From Pseudomonas putida W15Oct28 (lineage in GTDB: Bacteria > Pseudomonadota > Gammaproteobacteria > Pseudomonadales > Pseudomonadaceae), in NCBI RefSeq assembly GCF_000708715.2, contig NZ_JENB01000009.1:62001-126000 (forward strand): DNA of 64,000 nucleotides. The letters are read 5' to 3'. Each line of letters opens with the position of its first letter. Position 1 is the first letter of the stretch. The notes under the pieces were generated by a model. The model was not told where the DNA came from. It did no database searches and worked only from the letters and a program-made list of their open reading frames with translations. Shown here piece by piece: positions 29,385 to 37,952 of this stretch. A program made the translations under genes and the position numbers.

Positions 29385-32300
29385 ATGGCGACGACCACCC
29401 TTGGGGTCAAACTCGATGACCCGACCCGTGAGCGACTCAAGGCAGCTGCGCAGTCGATTGACCGCACGCCGCACTGGTTGATCAAGCAAGCGATCTTCAA
29501 TTACCTGGAGAAGCTCGAGGGTGGTGCCACCCTGACCGAACTCAACGGCCAAGCCACCAGCCTGGCTGATGACGCCGGCGATGTTCAGGCCGACCACAGC
29601 CACCAGTGCTTCCTCGAATTTGCCGAAAGCATCCTGCCGCAGTCGGTACTGCGCTCGGCGATCACCGCCGCCTACCGCCGCCCCGAGCAGGAAGTGGTAC
29701 CGATGCTGCTGGAGCAGGCGCGCCTGAGCGCCCCCCTGGCCGAAGCCACCAACAAGCTGGCCGCCGGCATCGCCGAAAAACTGCGCAACCAGAAGAGCGC
29801 TGGCGGCCGTGCCGGCATCGTCCAGGGCCTGCTGCAGGAGTTCTCGCTGTCATCCCAGGAAGGCGTGGCGCTGATGTGCCTGGCCGAAGCCCTGCTGCGC
29901 ATCCCCGACAAGGGCACCCGCGATGCGTTGATCCGCGACAAGATCAGCACCGGCAACTGGCAGCCGCACCTGGGCAACAGCCCGTCGCTGTTCGTCAACG
30001 CCGCCACCTGGGGCTTGTTGCTGACCGGCAAGCTGGTCAGCACCCACAACGAATCCGGCCTCACCTCCTCGCTCACCCGCATCATCGGCAAGAGCGGCGA
30101 GCCGATGATCCGCAAGGGCGTCGACATGGCCATGCGCCTGATGGGCGAGCAGTTCGTCACCGGCGAGACCATCGCCGAAGCCCTGGCCAATGCCAGCCGC
30201 TTCGAGGCCAAGGGTTTCCGCTATTCCTACGATATGCTCGGCGAAGCCGCCCTTACCGAGCATGACGCGCAGAAGTACCTGGCATCCTACGAGCAGGCCA
30301 TCCACTCGATCGGCAAGGCCTCCCATGGCCGTGGCATCTATGAAGGCCCGGGCATCTCCATCAAGCTGTCGGCACTGCACCCGCGCTACAGCCGCGCCCA
30401 GTACGAGCGCGTGATGGAAGAGCTGTACCCGCGCCTGCTGTCGCTGACCCTGCTGGCCAAGCAGTACGACATCGGCCTGAACATCGACGCTGAAGAGGCC
30501 GACCGCCTGGAGCTGTCGCTCGACCTGCTTGAGCGCCTGTGCTTCGAGCCGTCGCTGGCGGGCTGGAACGGTATCGGCTTTGTCATCCAGGCCTACCAGA
30601 AGCGCTGCCCGTATGTGATCGACTACGTCATCGACCTGGCCAAGCGCAGCCGCCACCGCCTGATGATCCGCCTGGTAAAAGGCGCCTACTGGGACAGCGA
30701 GATCAAGCGCGCCCAGGTCGAAGGCCTGGAAGGCTACCCGGTCTACACCCGCAAGGTGTACACCGACGTGTCCTACGTCGCCTGCGCCCGCAAGCTGCTG
30801 GCCGTACCTGAAGCCATCTACCCGCAGTTCGCCACCCACAACGCCCACACCCTGTCGGCGATCTACCACATTGCCGGGCAAAACTATTACCCGGGCCAGT
30901 ACGAGTTCCAGTGCCTGCACGGCATGGGCGAGCCGCTGTACGAGCAGGTGGTCGGCAAGATTGCCGATGGCAAGCTGAACCGCCCGTGCCGCGTCTATGC
31001 ACCGGTCGGCACCCACGAAACGCTGCTGGCCTACCTGGTGCGTCGCCTGCTGGAAAACGGCGCCAACACCTCGTTCGTCAACCGCATCGCCGACCACTCG
31101 ATTTCCATCCAGGAACTGGTCGCCGACCCGGTCGCCAGCATCGAGCGCATGGGCACCCAGGAAGGCAACATCGGCCTGCCGCACCCGCGCATTCCGCTGC
31201 CGCGTGACCTTTATGGCACTGAGCGGGCCAACTCGGCCGGCATCGACATGGCCAACGAACACCGCCTGGCGTCGCTGTCCTGCGCCATGCTGGCCACCGC
31301 TCACAACGACTGGAAGGCCGTCCCGCTGCTGGCCTGCGCCGCCAGCGAAAGCGCTGCCGCGCCGGTACTGAACCCGGCGGATCACCGCGACGTGGTCGGC
31401 CATGTGCAGGAAGCCACCGTTGCCGACGTGGACAACGCCATCCAGTGCGCACTGAACGCCGCGCCGATCTGGCAGGCCACCCCGCCGGCCGAGCGTGCTG
31501 CCATTCTGGAACGCACCGCCGACCTGATGGAGGCCGAAATCCAGCCGCTGATGGGCCTGCTCATCCGCGAAGCCGGCAAGACCTTCGCCAACGCCATCGC
31601 CGAAGTGCGTGAAGCCGTTGACTTCCTGCGCTACTACGCAGTGCAGGCACGCAACGACTTCAGCAACGACGCCCACCGCCCGCTGGGCCCGGTGGTGTGC
31701 ATCAGCCCGTGGAACTTCCCGCTGGCAATCTTCACCGGCCAGGTGGCCGCTGCCTTGGCCGCCGGCAACCCCGTACTGGCCAAGCCCGCTGAGCAAACCC
31801 CGCTGATCGCGGCCCAGGCCGTGCGCCTGCTGCTGGAAGCCGGCATCCCCGAGGGCGTGCTGCAACTGCTGCCAGGCCGCGGCGAAACCGTCGGTGCCGG
31901 CCTGGTCGGTGACGAGCGCGTCAAAGGCGTGATGTTCACCGGTTCCACCGAAGTGGCCCGCCTGCTGCAACGCAACGTTGCCGGCCGCCTGGACAACCAG
32001 GGCCGCCCGATTCCGCTGATCGCCGAAACCGGTGGCCAGAACGCGATGATCGTCGACTCCTCGGCACTGACCGAGCAGGTGGTGATCGATGTGGTGTCCT
32101 CCGCCTTCGACAGCGCCGGCCAGCGTTGCTCGGCCCTGCGCGTACTGTGCCTGCAGGAAGACTCCGCCGACCGCGTGATCGAAATGCTCAAGGGCGCCAT
32201 GGCCGAAAGCCGCCTGGGTTGCCCGGACCGCCTGGCCGTGGACATTGGCCCGGTGATCGACGCCGAAGCCAAGGCCGGCATCGAGAAGCACATCCAAGGC

Positions 32301-33338
32301 ATGCGCGAGAAAGGCCGTTCGGTCTATCAGGTGGCCATTGCCGATGCTGCCGAGGTCAAGCGCGGCACCTTCGTCATGCCAACCCTGATCGAGCTGGACA
32401 GCTTCGACGAGCTGAAGCGCGAAATCTTCGGCCCGGTACTGCACGTGGTGCGCTACAACCGCCGCAACCTGGACCAACTGATCGAGCAGATCAACAACTC
32501 CGGCTACGGCCTGACCCTCGGCGTGCACACCCGCATCGACGAGACCATCGCCAAGGTGGTGGAAAACGCCAACGCCGGCAACATGTACGTCAACCGCAAC
32601 ATTGTGGGTGCAGTGGTAGGTGTGCAGCCGTTCGGTGGTGAAGGCCTGTCTGGCACCGGCCCGAAAGCCGGCGGCCCGCTGTACCTGTACCGCCTGCTGT
32701 CGACCCGCCCGGCCGACGCGATTGGCCGCCACTTCCAGCAGCAGGACGGCGAAGGCAAGCCGGACCGCACCCTGCACGAACAGCTGGTCAAGCCGCTGCA
32801 CGGCCTGAAGGCCTGGGCCGAGAGCAACCAGCTGGCCGACCTGGCTGCGCTGTGCGACCAGTTCGCCAGCCAGTCGCAAAGCGGCATCGCCCGCCTGCTG
32901 CCAGGCCCTACCGGCGAGCGCAACAGCTACACCATCCTGCCGCGCGAGCACGTGCTGTGCCTGGCGGACAACGAAGTCGATCTGCTGGCGCAACTGGCTG
33001 CAGTCCTGGCCGTTGGCAGCTCGGCGGTGTGGGCTGACAGCGAACCGGGCAAGGCCCTGCGTGCCCGCCTGCCGCGTGAGCTGCAGGCCAAGGTCAAGCT
33101 GGTGGCGGACTGGAACAAGGATGAAGTGGCGTTCGACGCCGTGATCCACCATGGCGACTCGGACCAGCTGCGCGGCGTGTGCCAGCAGGTGGCCAAGCGC
33201 GCCGGGGCGATCGTCGGTGTGCACGGGCTGTCCAGCGGGGATCACCAGATTGCGCTGGAGCGGTTGGTGATTGAGCGGGCGGTGAGTGTGAACACTGCGG
33301 CGGCGGGTGGTAATGCCAGCCTGATGACCATTGGCTGA
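29385..33338 (+). CDS. putA: Trifunctional PutA: proline dehydrogenase / P5C dehydrogenase / transcriptional repressor
   Basis: A 1317-residue protein oxidising proline to glutamate at the membrane. Residues 1-47 form a ribbon-helix-helix DNA-binding domain (TTTLGVKLDDPTRERLKAAA), so it can also repress put genes. The flavin-dependent proline dehydrogenase barrel follows (YDMLGEAALTEHDAQKYL to FATHNAHTLSAIYHIAG), then the aldehyde dehydrogenase domain with ISPWNFPLAIF, Glu in AETGGQNAMIVDSSAL and the catalytic Cys in SAGQRCSALRVLCLQ (near residue 914). A C-terminal domain of about 200 residues completes the long PutA type. The site AGGATAAGAA precedes the ATG. Confidence 0.97.
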   Translation: MATTTLGVKLDDPTRERLKAAAQSIDRTPHWLIKQAIFNYLEKLEGGATLTELNGQATSLADDAGDVQADHSHQCFLEFAESILPQSVLRSAITAAYRRPEQEVVPMLLEQARLSAPLAEATNKLAAGIAEKLRNQKSAGGRAGIVQGLLQEFSLSSQEGVALMCLAEALLRIPDKGTRDALIRDKISTGNWQPHLGNSPSLFVNAATWGLLLTGKLVSTHNESGLTSSLTRIIGKSGEPMIRKGVDMAMRLMGEQFVTGETIAEALANASRFEAKGFRYSYDMLGEAALTEHDAQKYLASYEQAIHSIGKASHGRGIYEGPGISIKLSALHPRYSRAQYERVMEELYPRLLSLTLLAKQYDIGLNIDAEEADRLELSLDLLERLCFEPSLAGWNGIGFVIQAYQKRCPYVIDYVIDLAKRSRHRLMIRLVKGAYWDSEIKRAQVEGLEGYPVYTRKVYTDVSYVACARKLLAVPEAIYPQFATHNAHTLSAIYHIAGQNYYPGQYEFQCLHGMGEPLYEQVVGKIADGKLNRPCRVYAPVGTHETLLAYLVRRLLENGANTSFVNRIADHSISIQELVADPVASIERMGTQEGNIGLPHPRIPLPRDLYGTERANSAGIDMANEHRLASLSCAMLATAHNDWKAVPLLACAASESAAAPVLNPADHRDVVGHVQEATVADVDNAIQCALNAAPIWQATPPAERAAILERTADLMEAEIQPLMGLLIREAGKTFANAIAEVREAVDFLRYYAVQARNDFSNDAHRPLGPVVCISPWNFPLAIFTGQVAAALAAGNPVLAKPAEQTPLIAAQAVRLLLEAGIPEGVLQLLPGRGETVGAGLVGDERVKGVMFTGSTEVARLLQRNVAGRLDNQGRPIPLIAETGGQNAMIVDSSALTEQVVIDVVSSAFDSAGQRCSALRVLCLQEDSADRVIEMLKGAMAESRLGCPDRLAVDIGPVIDAEAKAGIEKHIQGMREKGRSVYQVAIADAAEVKRGTFVMPTLIELDSFDELKREIFGPVLHVVRYNRRNLDQLIEQINNSGYGLTLGVHTRIDETIAKVVENANAGNMYVNRNIVGAVVGVQPFGGEGLSGTGPKAGGPLYLYRLLSTRPADAIGRHFQQQDGEGKPDRTLHEQLVKPLHGLKAWAESNQLADLAALCDQFASQSQSGIARLLPGPTGERNSYTILPREHVLCLADNEVDLLAQLAAVLAVGSSAVWADSEPGKALRARLPRELQAKVKLVADWNKDEVAFDAVIHHGDSDQLRGVCQQVAKRAGAIVGVHGLSSGDHQIALERLVIERAVSVNTAAAGGNASLMTIG

Positions 33339-33349
33339 TCGCTGTTGAT

Positions 33350-33379
33350 AAAAAAGGAGAGCTTCGGCTCTCCTTTTTT
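33350..33379. terminator. Rho-independent terminator after putA
   Basis: Stem GGAGAGC / GCTCTCC with a TTCG loop, flanked by A6 and T6 tracts, 11 bp after the putA stop. It could work on both strands. Confidence 0.93.
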
Positions 33380-33381
33380 AT

Positions 33382-33657
33382 GGGCGCTTGTCTTCAGATA
33401 GGGTTGGGCTGACAGGTGCTCGCCACAACATTGTCTGCGCCTATGAGACCGAGCGCCGCCCGCGCGGCGCATCGCGACGCAAGGCCGCTCCTACATTTGT
33501 TTCGGGCCAGTCTCTCCTGTGCCTATGGCGCGCGTACCCTGGGTGCATGGCTGGAGATCGATTAAAGAGCGACTGCGCTCCCTTCGATACCGCATGGAGC
33601 AAACAAGGCGGACAGCGGTGCCTCACTGGATGGACTGGCCCGAAACAAATGTGGGAC
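33382..33657. repeat. Long palindromic repeat, copy A
   Basis: Begins GGGCGCTTGTCTTCAGAT and carries the left arm (GGCTGACAGGTGCTCGCCAC and onward through a REP-like core), then an 18-bp inverted repeat (ATTTGTTTCGGGCCAGTC at 33495-33512 and its exact complement at 33633-33650) around a central segment. The right REP arm is missing. Open frames crossing it are not credible genes. Confidence 0.85.
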
Positions 33658-33681
33658 AACAAGTCGCCCCACTGACAGGCA

Positions 33682-34242
33682 TCAAGCCATTGCGATTACA
33701 ACCAGAGCAAACACCATCATCAACTGAAGCCCAATACCGGGCAGCATCCACAGCCAGTTGGCCAGCGTCAGGCGGTTGTTGGATTGCCCCGACACATCCC
33801 CCGCACTGAGGTTGATGCCGTTCTGCATCGCGATAAAGAGCATTACCCACGCTGCCTGACACACGAACGACGCCAGCAGGACAGCTGCCGGTCGCCCTTC
33901 AAGCATTGCGTTGACGGCGACTCCGGCCACGGCCAAAGCGTATTGCGCAAGCGTTAACCCGAGAATGGACCACTCACTGGCCTTTCCCGACTCACGAATA
34001 CAGTCGTTCACCCGCCTCAACAGTGGGTAGATGAAGAGAAACGCGAAAAAGCAGCGCCAGAAAGGGCTAACCTCCTCACCGGTTCTGGCTTTGTGCAGTT
34101 TCCAGTTTTGATAAAAGCAATAAAGCCAGTAAATGCCAAAGGTAAAGAACCCCACGACAGCCAACTTGCCCGATGAAACCACGAAGAAAGGCGGTTGTTC
34201 AGCTTTATTATCAGCCGTGACGCCATTTGCAAAATCACTCAT
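33682..34242 (-). CDS. Small polytopic membrane protein, DUF4234-like
   Basis: A 186-residue protein with a short soluble N-terminus (MSDFANGVTADNKAEQPPFF) followed by a SSGKLAVVGFFTFGIYWLYCFYQNWKL segment and three or four further membrane segments. That first block resembles the DUF4234 family. I cannot give a function. The Met at 34242 was chosen, with GGGGA about 11 nt upstream; the frame begins at 34278. It lies between repeat copies A and B, in the accessory stretch after putA, with no clear operon partner. Confidence 0.65.
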   Translation of the reverse strand: MSDFANGVTADNKAEQPPFFVVSSGKLAVVGFFTFGIYWLYCFYQNWKLHKARTGEEVSPFWRCFFAFLFIYPLLRRVNDCIRESGKASEWSILGLTLAQYALAVAGVAVNAMLEGRPAAVLLASFVCQAAWVMLFIAMQNGINLSAGDVSGQSNNRLTLANWLWMLPGIGLQLMMVFALVVIAMA

Positions 34243-34542
34243 ATGAAATGTGTCCCCTTTAAATACGCGAACGCGCATTCAAAGCCATGCGGCACTCCAT
34301 CCGCAGCAGTCCGGCACCAGCGGACTGCGTGGGAAACATCGCTTCAGTTTGTAAGATGAACTGGCGCTGTTTGTGTCGGCGTGTATGGCCGCGCGCGCAC
34401 GGCGGGATTGTAGGTGTCTGCCCCAGATATTACAGCGTTCAGCAGTCCACGCGCGGCACGACCAGAAGTGGCCTCTAAAGCATAATCACAAAAATATCTA
34501 TCATAGATTTCATATTTGGACTCCACTGCTTCACCGACAACA
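34243..34542. other. 300-bp gap upstream of the DUF4234-like gene, no clear gene
   Basis: Holds the presumed promoter of the minus-strand membrane protein. One 60-codon minus-strand frame (34344-34526, GTG start, weak ribosome binding site, product beginning MESKYEIYDRYFCDYALEA) cannot be excluded but has no support beyond being open. The A/T-rich part near 34480-34530 differs from the surrounding GC-rich DNA. Confidence 0.4.
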
Positions 34543-34860
34543 TGGGCGCTTGGCTTACGATGGGGTTGGGCTGACAGGTGCTCGCCACAACATTATCTGC
34601 GCCTTTGAGATCGAGCGCCGCCCGCGCGGCGCATCGCGACGCAAGGCCGCTCCTACATGGCTGGAGATCGATAAAGAGCGACTGCGTCCCCTTCAATACC
34701 GCATGGAACACACAAGGCGGATAGCGGTGGTCTCACAGGATGGACTGGCCCGAAACAGATGTAGGAGCGGCCTTGCGTCGCGATGCGCCGCGCGGGCGGC
34801 GCTCGATCTCAAAGGCGCAGATAATGTTGTGGCGAGCACCTGTCAGCCTTCATGCGATCC
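34543..34860. repeat. Long palindromic repeat, copy B, with perfect 90-bp arms
   Basis: Positions 34569-34658 and 34759-34848 are exact reverse complements over 90 bp, separated by a 100-bp centre. Each arm contains a REP-like core (GTAGGAGCGGCCTTGCGTCG, GATGCGCCGCGCGGGCGGCG) and an outer part reaching GGCTGACAGG. The centre matches copies A and C but lacks about 50 bp that they carry on its left side. The outer left flank (GGGCGCTTG) also matches copy A. Confidence 0.93.
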
Positions 34861-34872
34861 GAAGACAAGCCC

Positions 34873-34914
34873 TCACTGCCGCATGCCCAACTGAGCAACT
34901 TCCATCAGCGCCAT
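34873..34914 (-). pseudogene. Remnant of a DUF3077 gene (last 13 codons)
   Basis: Read on the minus strand this gives MALMEVAQLGMRQ and a stop, matching the C-terminus KALMDDAELGMKQ of the intact DUF3077 gene at 36968-37231. An in-frame TGA lies two codons upstream, so only the tail survives. The remnant sits directly beside repeat copy B just as the intact gene sits beside half copy D, and the DNA between (TTCATGCGATCCGAAG) is shared. Confidence 0.75.
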
Positions 34915-34947
34915 TAATCAATCCCTTTGAGGTATCTCTGCTGCCTG

Positions 34948-35035
34948 GTCGGGCCTCTTCGCGGGTAAACCCGCTCCCACAGGGTCACCCCAGGCTTCAA
35001 GGCAGATGCAGTACCTGTGGAAGCGGGTTCATCGA
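34948..35035. repeat. Inverted REP doublet, right half decayed
   Basis: Left element CTTCGCGGGTAAACCCGCTC (34948-34983) is intact; the right one (about 35013-35035, CTGTGGAAGCGGGTTCATC) has mutations. It lies upstream of the ABC exporter gene. Confidence 0.75.
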
Positions 35036-35193
35036 GGCGTTGAAACGCCGCCCGGATACATTTCCAAACGCTTGGCAGGCAGACAACCCGCTGAACTTAT
35101 TGAAAGATAAAACCTTCCAGCGCCACTCCGTTCCATGCCGTCATCAGCAATCAGGCCCGGCATCCCAGCACATGGAGAACGCACGCAAGGCAT

Positions 35194-36843
35194 ATGCATA
35201 TCTATCCCGGCATCCTCGCCGCGTTGAGCGCGACGTTAGTTCTCAAAGTCGCGACCGTCGTACCAGCCCTGATCCTGGCTGACATTATCGACAACCTGTC
35301 CACCTCGGCCTCGTCTTCTCTCGTTCTGCTCGGTGCCTTCATATGCCTTGTCGCCCTACAAGCCTCGTTGACCCCTTTGCAAGCCTGGTGCCTGGCGCGG
35401 CTCTGCCAGGAGCGCGTGAAGCAGCTTTCCATGCGCTGGTGCCGAGGGTTGCTGGACAAACGTTTCGAGGCTTATGGACAACTCCATGGCGGAACCTTGG
35501 TAAAGGTGCTGGATAGAGGAATTACGGCCCAGGAGCGATGGCTAGGCTTTCTGATCGGCTCGGCATGGCCGGTACTGGTCGAAGCTGTGGTACTGATCAC
35601 GCTGTTCACGTACCTCGGAGCTACCTCGGTTTTGATCGGCCTGGTCCCCTTGAGCTTGGCGTACCTGTGGGCAAACGATCGGCTGGTGCGCTGGCGCCGG
35701 CCCCGTATCGAGGCAGTCAACTCGCGGGAGGACGAGCTGGCGGAACAATGGGTTGATACCTTCGCCAGCGCCTCAACGGTCAAGCTGGAGAAGGCCGAGG
35801 ATGCCGCAATGATTCCCGTGAACCAGACACTGTCGGGCTATGCCGACTCAGCGGTAGGGGTTGCCTACAGTGGCGGATGGCTTCAGGGCTTGCGTACTCT
35901 ATTCATTGGCCTGGGCAGTGGTGGTTTGCTCTTGTGGGGTATTCAAGATCAATCCCAGGCAACACCGCATCTGAGCCTGGGCGAGCTTGTTGCCCTCTTT
36001 ACCCTGGTGAGTGGATTGCTCGCCGGCGTTGCACAACTGGCGGAAGCCTGGCGGGTGCTCGACCAATTCAGACTCGACAAACGCAAGCTCGAACACTGGC
36101 TCGGGCTTCCTGTGTTCGGACCGACAGTCTCCATAGAGGCAGAGCCTAAAAATGAAAACGCAGGGCTTTGCATTACCCCCTGCCAACTCAGCGCTCGAAA
36201 CGCGCTGCAACTGCTGATCGATGAGCCCTTGGTAATTCGTGCAGGAGAACGGGTCGCACTGGTTGGGCCCAGCGGGTGCGGCAAGTCGACACTTCTGCAT
36301 GCGCTGGCAGGAACGGTATTCCAGTTGCGCATGCATGTTCACTTGCACGGCAGATGCCTGGCTGCGCTCGGCGCGTGTGAGCAATTCAGTCGTTTACGAC
36401 TCTGCCCTCAGGATGCTTACTTCATACCCGGTCCACTGCCCCGGGCGGTATTGTTCGAGCATGCTCATGATCGCGCTCAAATCGAACGATGGCTTGAACA
36501 CCTGGGGCTGAGCAAAGACTGGTACGAGCTTGATCTGGATGCACGCGCAGAATCCATTTCGGGTGGAGAAGCACGCAGGCTGACGTTGCTTCGCTTGCTT
36601 AACCGGCCCGGCGAATTCAATTTCTTTGACGAGCCCACAGCTGGGCTTGATGCCGGATCGGCTGCGCGAACCTGGGATCTGCTGTTCGAAACATTCCAAG
36701 GGAAAGGGCTGATCTGCGTAACGCACGATCAGAGTGCCCTTTCACGCTTTGATCGGGTGATCACCATGAGCGAGGGACGGATCATCCACCAAGTGAAAAC
36801 GAAGATCGCTCAGGACGCTGGGCTACCGGGCGCTCGCACATAA
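35194..36843 (+). CDS. Orphan ABC exporter half-transporter (membrane domain plus ATPase)
   Basis: A 549-residue protein with an N-terminal transmembrane region (hydrophobic segments over residues 3-300) and a C-terminal ATPase domain: Walker A GPSGCGKST, signature ISGGEARRLTLLRLL, Walker B FNFFDEPTAGLD and H-loop CVTHDQS. It is an exporter of the MsbA/CydC/peptide-exporter fold, expected to work as a dimer. AAGG precedes the ATG, and membrane segment 1 begins almost at once, so the N-terminus may be short or the true start displaced. No substrate gene or partner half-transporter is adjacent. The substrate is unknown. Confidence 0.8.
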   Translation: MHIYPGILAALSATLVLKVATVVPALILADIIDNLSTSASSSLVLLGAFICLVALQASLTPLQAWCLARLCQERVKQLSMRWCRGLLDKRFEAYGQLHGGTLVKVLDRGITAQERWLGFLIGSAWPVLVEAVVLITLFTYLGATSVLIGLVPLSLAYLWANDRLVRWRRPRIEAVNSREDELAEQWVDTFASASTVKLEKAEDAAMIPVNQTLSGYADSAVGVAYSGGWLQGLRTLFIGLGSGGLLLWGIQDQSQATPHLSLGELVALFTLVSGLLAGVAQLAEAWRVLDQFRLDKRKLEHWLGLPVFGPTVSIEAEPKNENAGLCITPCQLSARNALQLLIDEPLVIRAGERVALVGPSGCGKSTLLHALAGTVFQLRMHVHLHGRCLAALGACEQFSRLRLCPQDAYFIPGPLPRAVLFEHAHDRAQIERWLEHLGLSKDWYELDLDARAESISGGEARRLTLLRLLNRPGEFNFFDEPTAGLDAGSAARTWDLLFETFQGKGLICVTHDQSALSRFDRVITMSEGRIIHQVKTKIAQDAGLPGART

Positions 36844-36864
36844 CCTACATTGCATTACCAGGCC

Positions 36865-36960
36865 CTGTAGGAGCGGCCTTGTGTCGCGATGCGCCGCGCG
36901 GTCTCACAGGCGCAGAAAATGTTGTGGCGAACACCTGTCAGCCTTCATGCGATCCGAAGG
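36865..36960. repeat. Long palindromic repeat, half copy D (right arm only)
   Basis: Matches the right arm of copy B from GTAGGAGCGGCC through AATGTTGTGGCGA and ACCTGTCAGCCTTCATGCGA, with an internal loss of about 10 bp in the GC-rich part. No left arm is present. Confidence 0.85.
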
Positions 36961-36967
36961 CGGCCAC

Positions 36968-37231
36968 TCACTGCTTCATGCCCAACTCGGCATCATCCAT
37001 CAGCGCCTTGGCCATAGCGCTCAGGTAGTGCGCAGCCCAGATCATCATCGGTTTCTCGTCCATCAGCCCGGTGATGGTCAGTTCGCGTACATAGCCCATC
37101 AATTCCGAGGACTGCTCGCGGGCATCCCTGCACGGAATGCCGGGCTCGATTCGGAACAGTGGATGGGTGCCGTTTTCGCCTTGGTAAAAAGCGGTCTTGC
37201 CGACGGTGAACTGGGTGTCTTCTGTTGTCAT
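36968..37231 (-). CDS. DUF3077 family protein
   Basis: An 87-residue soluble protein (MTTEDTQFTVGKTAFYQGEN to the C-terminus AKALMDDAELGMKQ) of the DUF3077 family, which is common and multi-copy in Pseudomonas and has no known function. The Met at 37231 was chosen over the longer frame, which reads through a REP element. It is followed by repeat half copy D. In P. putida-group genomes such genes often neighbour small MLKIVPDPP-type genes, as here. Confidence 0.8.
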   Translation of the reverse strand: MTTEDTQFTVGKTAFYQGENGTHPLFRIEPGIPCRDAREQSSELMGYVRELTITGLMDEKPMMIWAAHYLSAMAKALMDDAELGMKQ

Positions 37232-37263
37232 TGTTCGATCCCCTGAAGATTCTCTAATGCCTG

Positions 37264-37366
37264 GGCCGGCCCTTTCGCGGGCACGCCCGCTCCCACAGGT
37301 ACTGTGCAAGTCTTGAAGATTGTGGTGAACCTGTGGGAGCGGGCGTGCCCGCGAAGGGGTCGGCCC
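37264..37366. repeat. Inverted REP doublet
   Basis: Two facing elements (37264-37300 and 37329-37366) of the GTGGGAGCGGGCGTGCCCGC type between the DUF3077 gene and its small neighbour. Confidence 0.88.
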
Positions 37367-37386
37367 TCACAACACATTAATCAGCC

Positions 37387-37629
37387 TTAGTGCGAAGTCC
37401 GCGGCTCCGCTGGCATCTGCACCTGAACCAATGCCGACTCAAGCAAAGCCCGCAGCGCCTCAAGTTCATGCATCGAGGTCATCATCAGGATCGAAGCCGG
37501 TGATCTGGGCTGAAGCAGCAACGCCTGATGCACCACGGTGGCTGCGCATAGCGCGTAGTCCGTGGCCTGGATCAGGGTGTCTTCAAGGGAATGGGCGTTA
37601 TAGGGTGGATCGGGGACTATCTTCAGCAT
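37387..37629 (-). CDS. Small Pseudomonas protein with MLKIVPDPP N-terminus
   Basis: An 80-residue protein starting MLKIVPDPPYNAHSLEDTL, with a largely helical body (QATDYALCAATVVHQALLLQ, MHELEALRALLESALVQVQ). Small proteins with this N-terminus are frequent in Pseudomonas, some classed as DUF6124, and have no known function. The frame stays open 49 codons upstream to 37776 but the conserved N-terminus begins here. It is on the same strand as the DUF3077 gene with a REP doublet between. Confidence 0.7.
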   Translation of the reverse strand: MLKIVPDPPYNAHSLEDTLIQATDYALCAATVVHQALLLQPRSPASILMMTSMHELEALRALLESALVQVQMPAEPRTSH

Positions 37630-37952
37630 TGGATTTTTTCTCGGTAAGGACCACCACCATCTGCTGTCAAACAAGAGGGTGGCAGCTGTGCATGGGTTGA
37701 CAGACCGGCAGAAAAAACCAAAAACCCGGCGCACACGAAGTGCCCCATACACAGCCGCCATAAAGACGAAGGCCATGAGAATTTTCTGGACGGCCTGTCA
37801 AAGCCGGTCACTGATTTGGCAGCGACCATCCGAGACTAGGGCCCGATCCAGAGCACCGCAATGGCTTGAAGGGGGTTGGGAGTATGTTTGGGAAATGGAC
37901 TACATGGAATAGGTGAAAACCTAAAATGGTCTGCCGAAGCTGGCCGGAATGC
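37630..37952. other. Leader region upstream of the MLKIVPDPP gene, no separate gene
   Basis: About 320 bp with no credible gene of its own. The minus-strand part up to 37776 is open in frame with the small gene downstream. It contains a T6 run and a CTGGACGGCCTGTCAAAGCC segment. I take it as the 5' leader and promoter. Confidence 0.4.

Noticed and set aside
29850..33245. Very long open frame on the strand opposite putA (over 1100 codons)
   Set aside because: It is the mirror of a highly GC-biased real gene. Its translation is repetitive in Gly, Gln, Val and His with no domain.
33519..33809. Similar short open frames in the three palindromic repeats (products containing KERLRSLQYRMEQTRR)
   Set aside because: The similarity comes from the shared DNA. 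Frames are not kept in register in copy A and there is no ribosome binding site.
34344..34526. 60-codon minus-strand frame with GTG start
   Set aside because: Weak ribosome binding site and no recognisable family; left as a possibility only.
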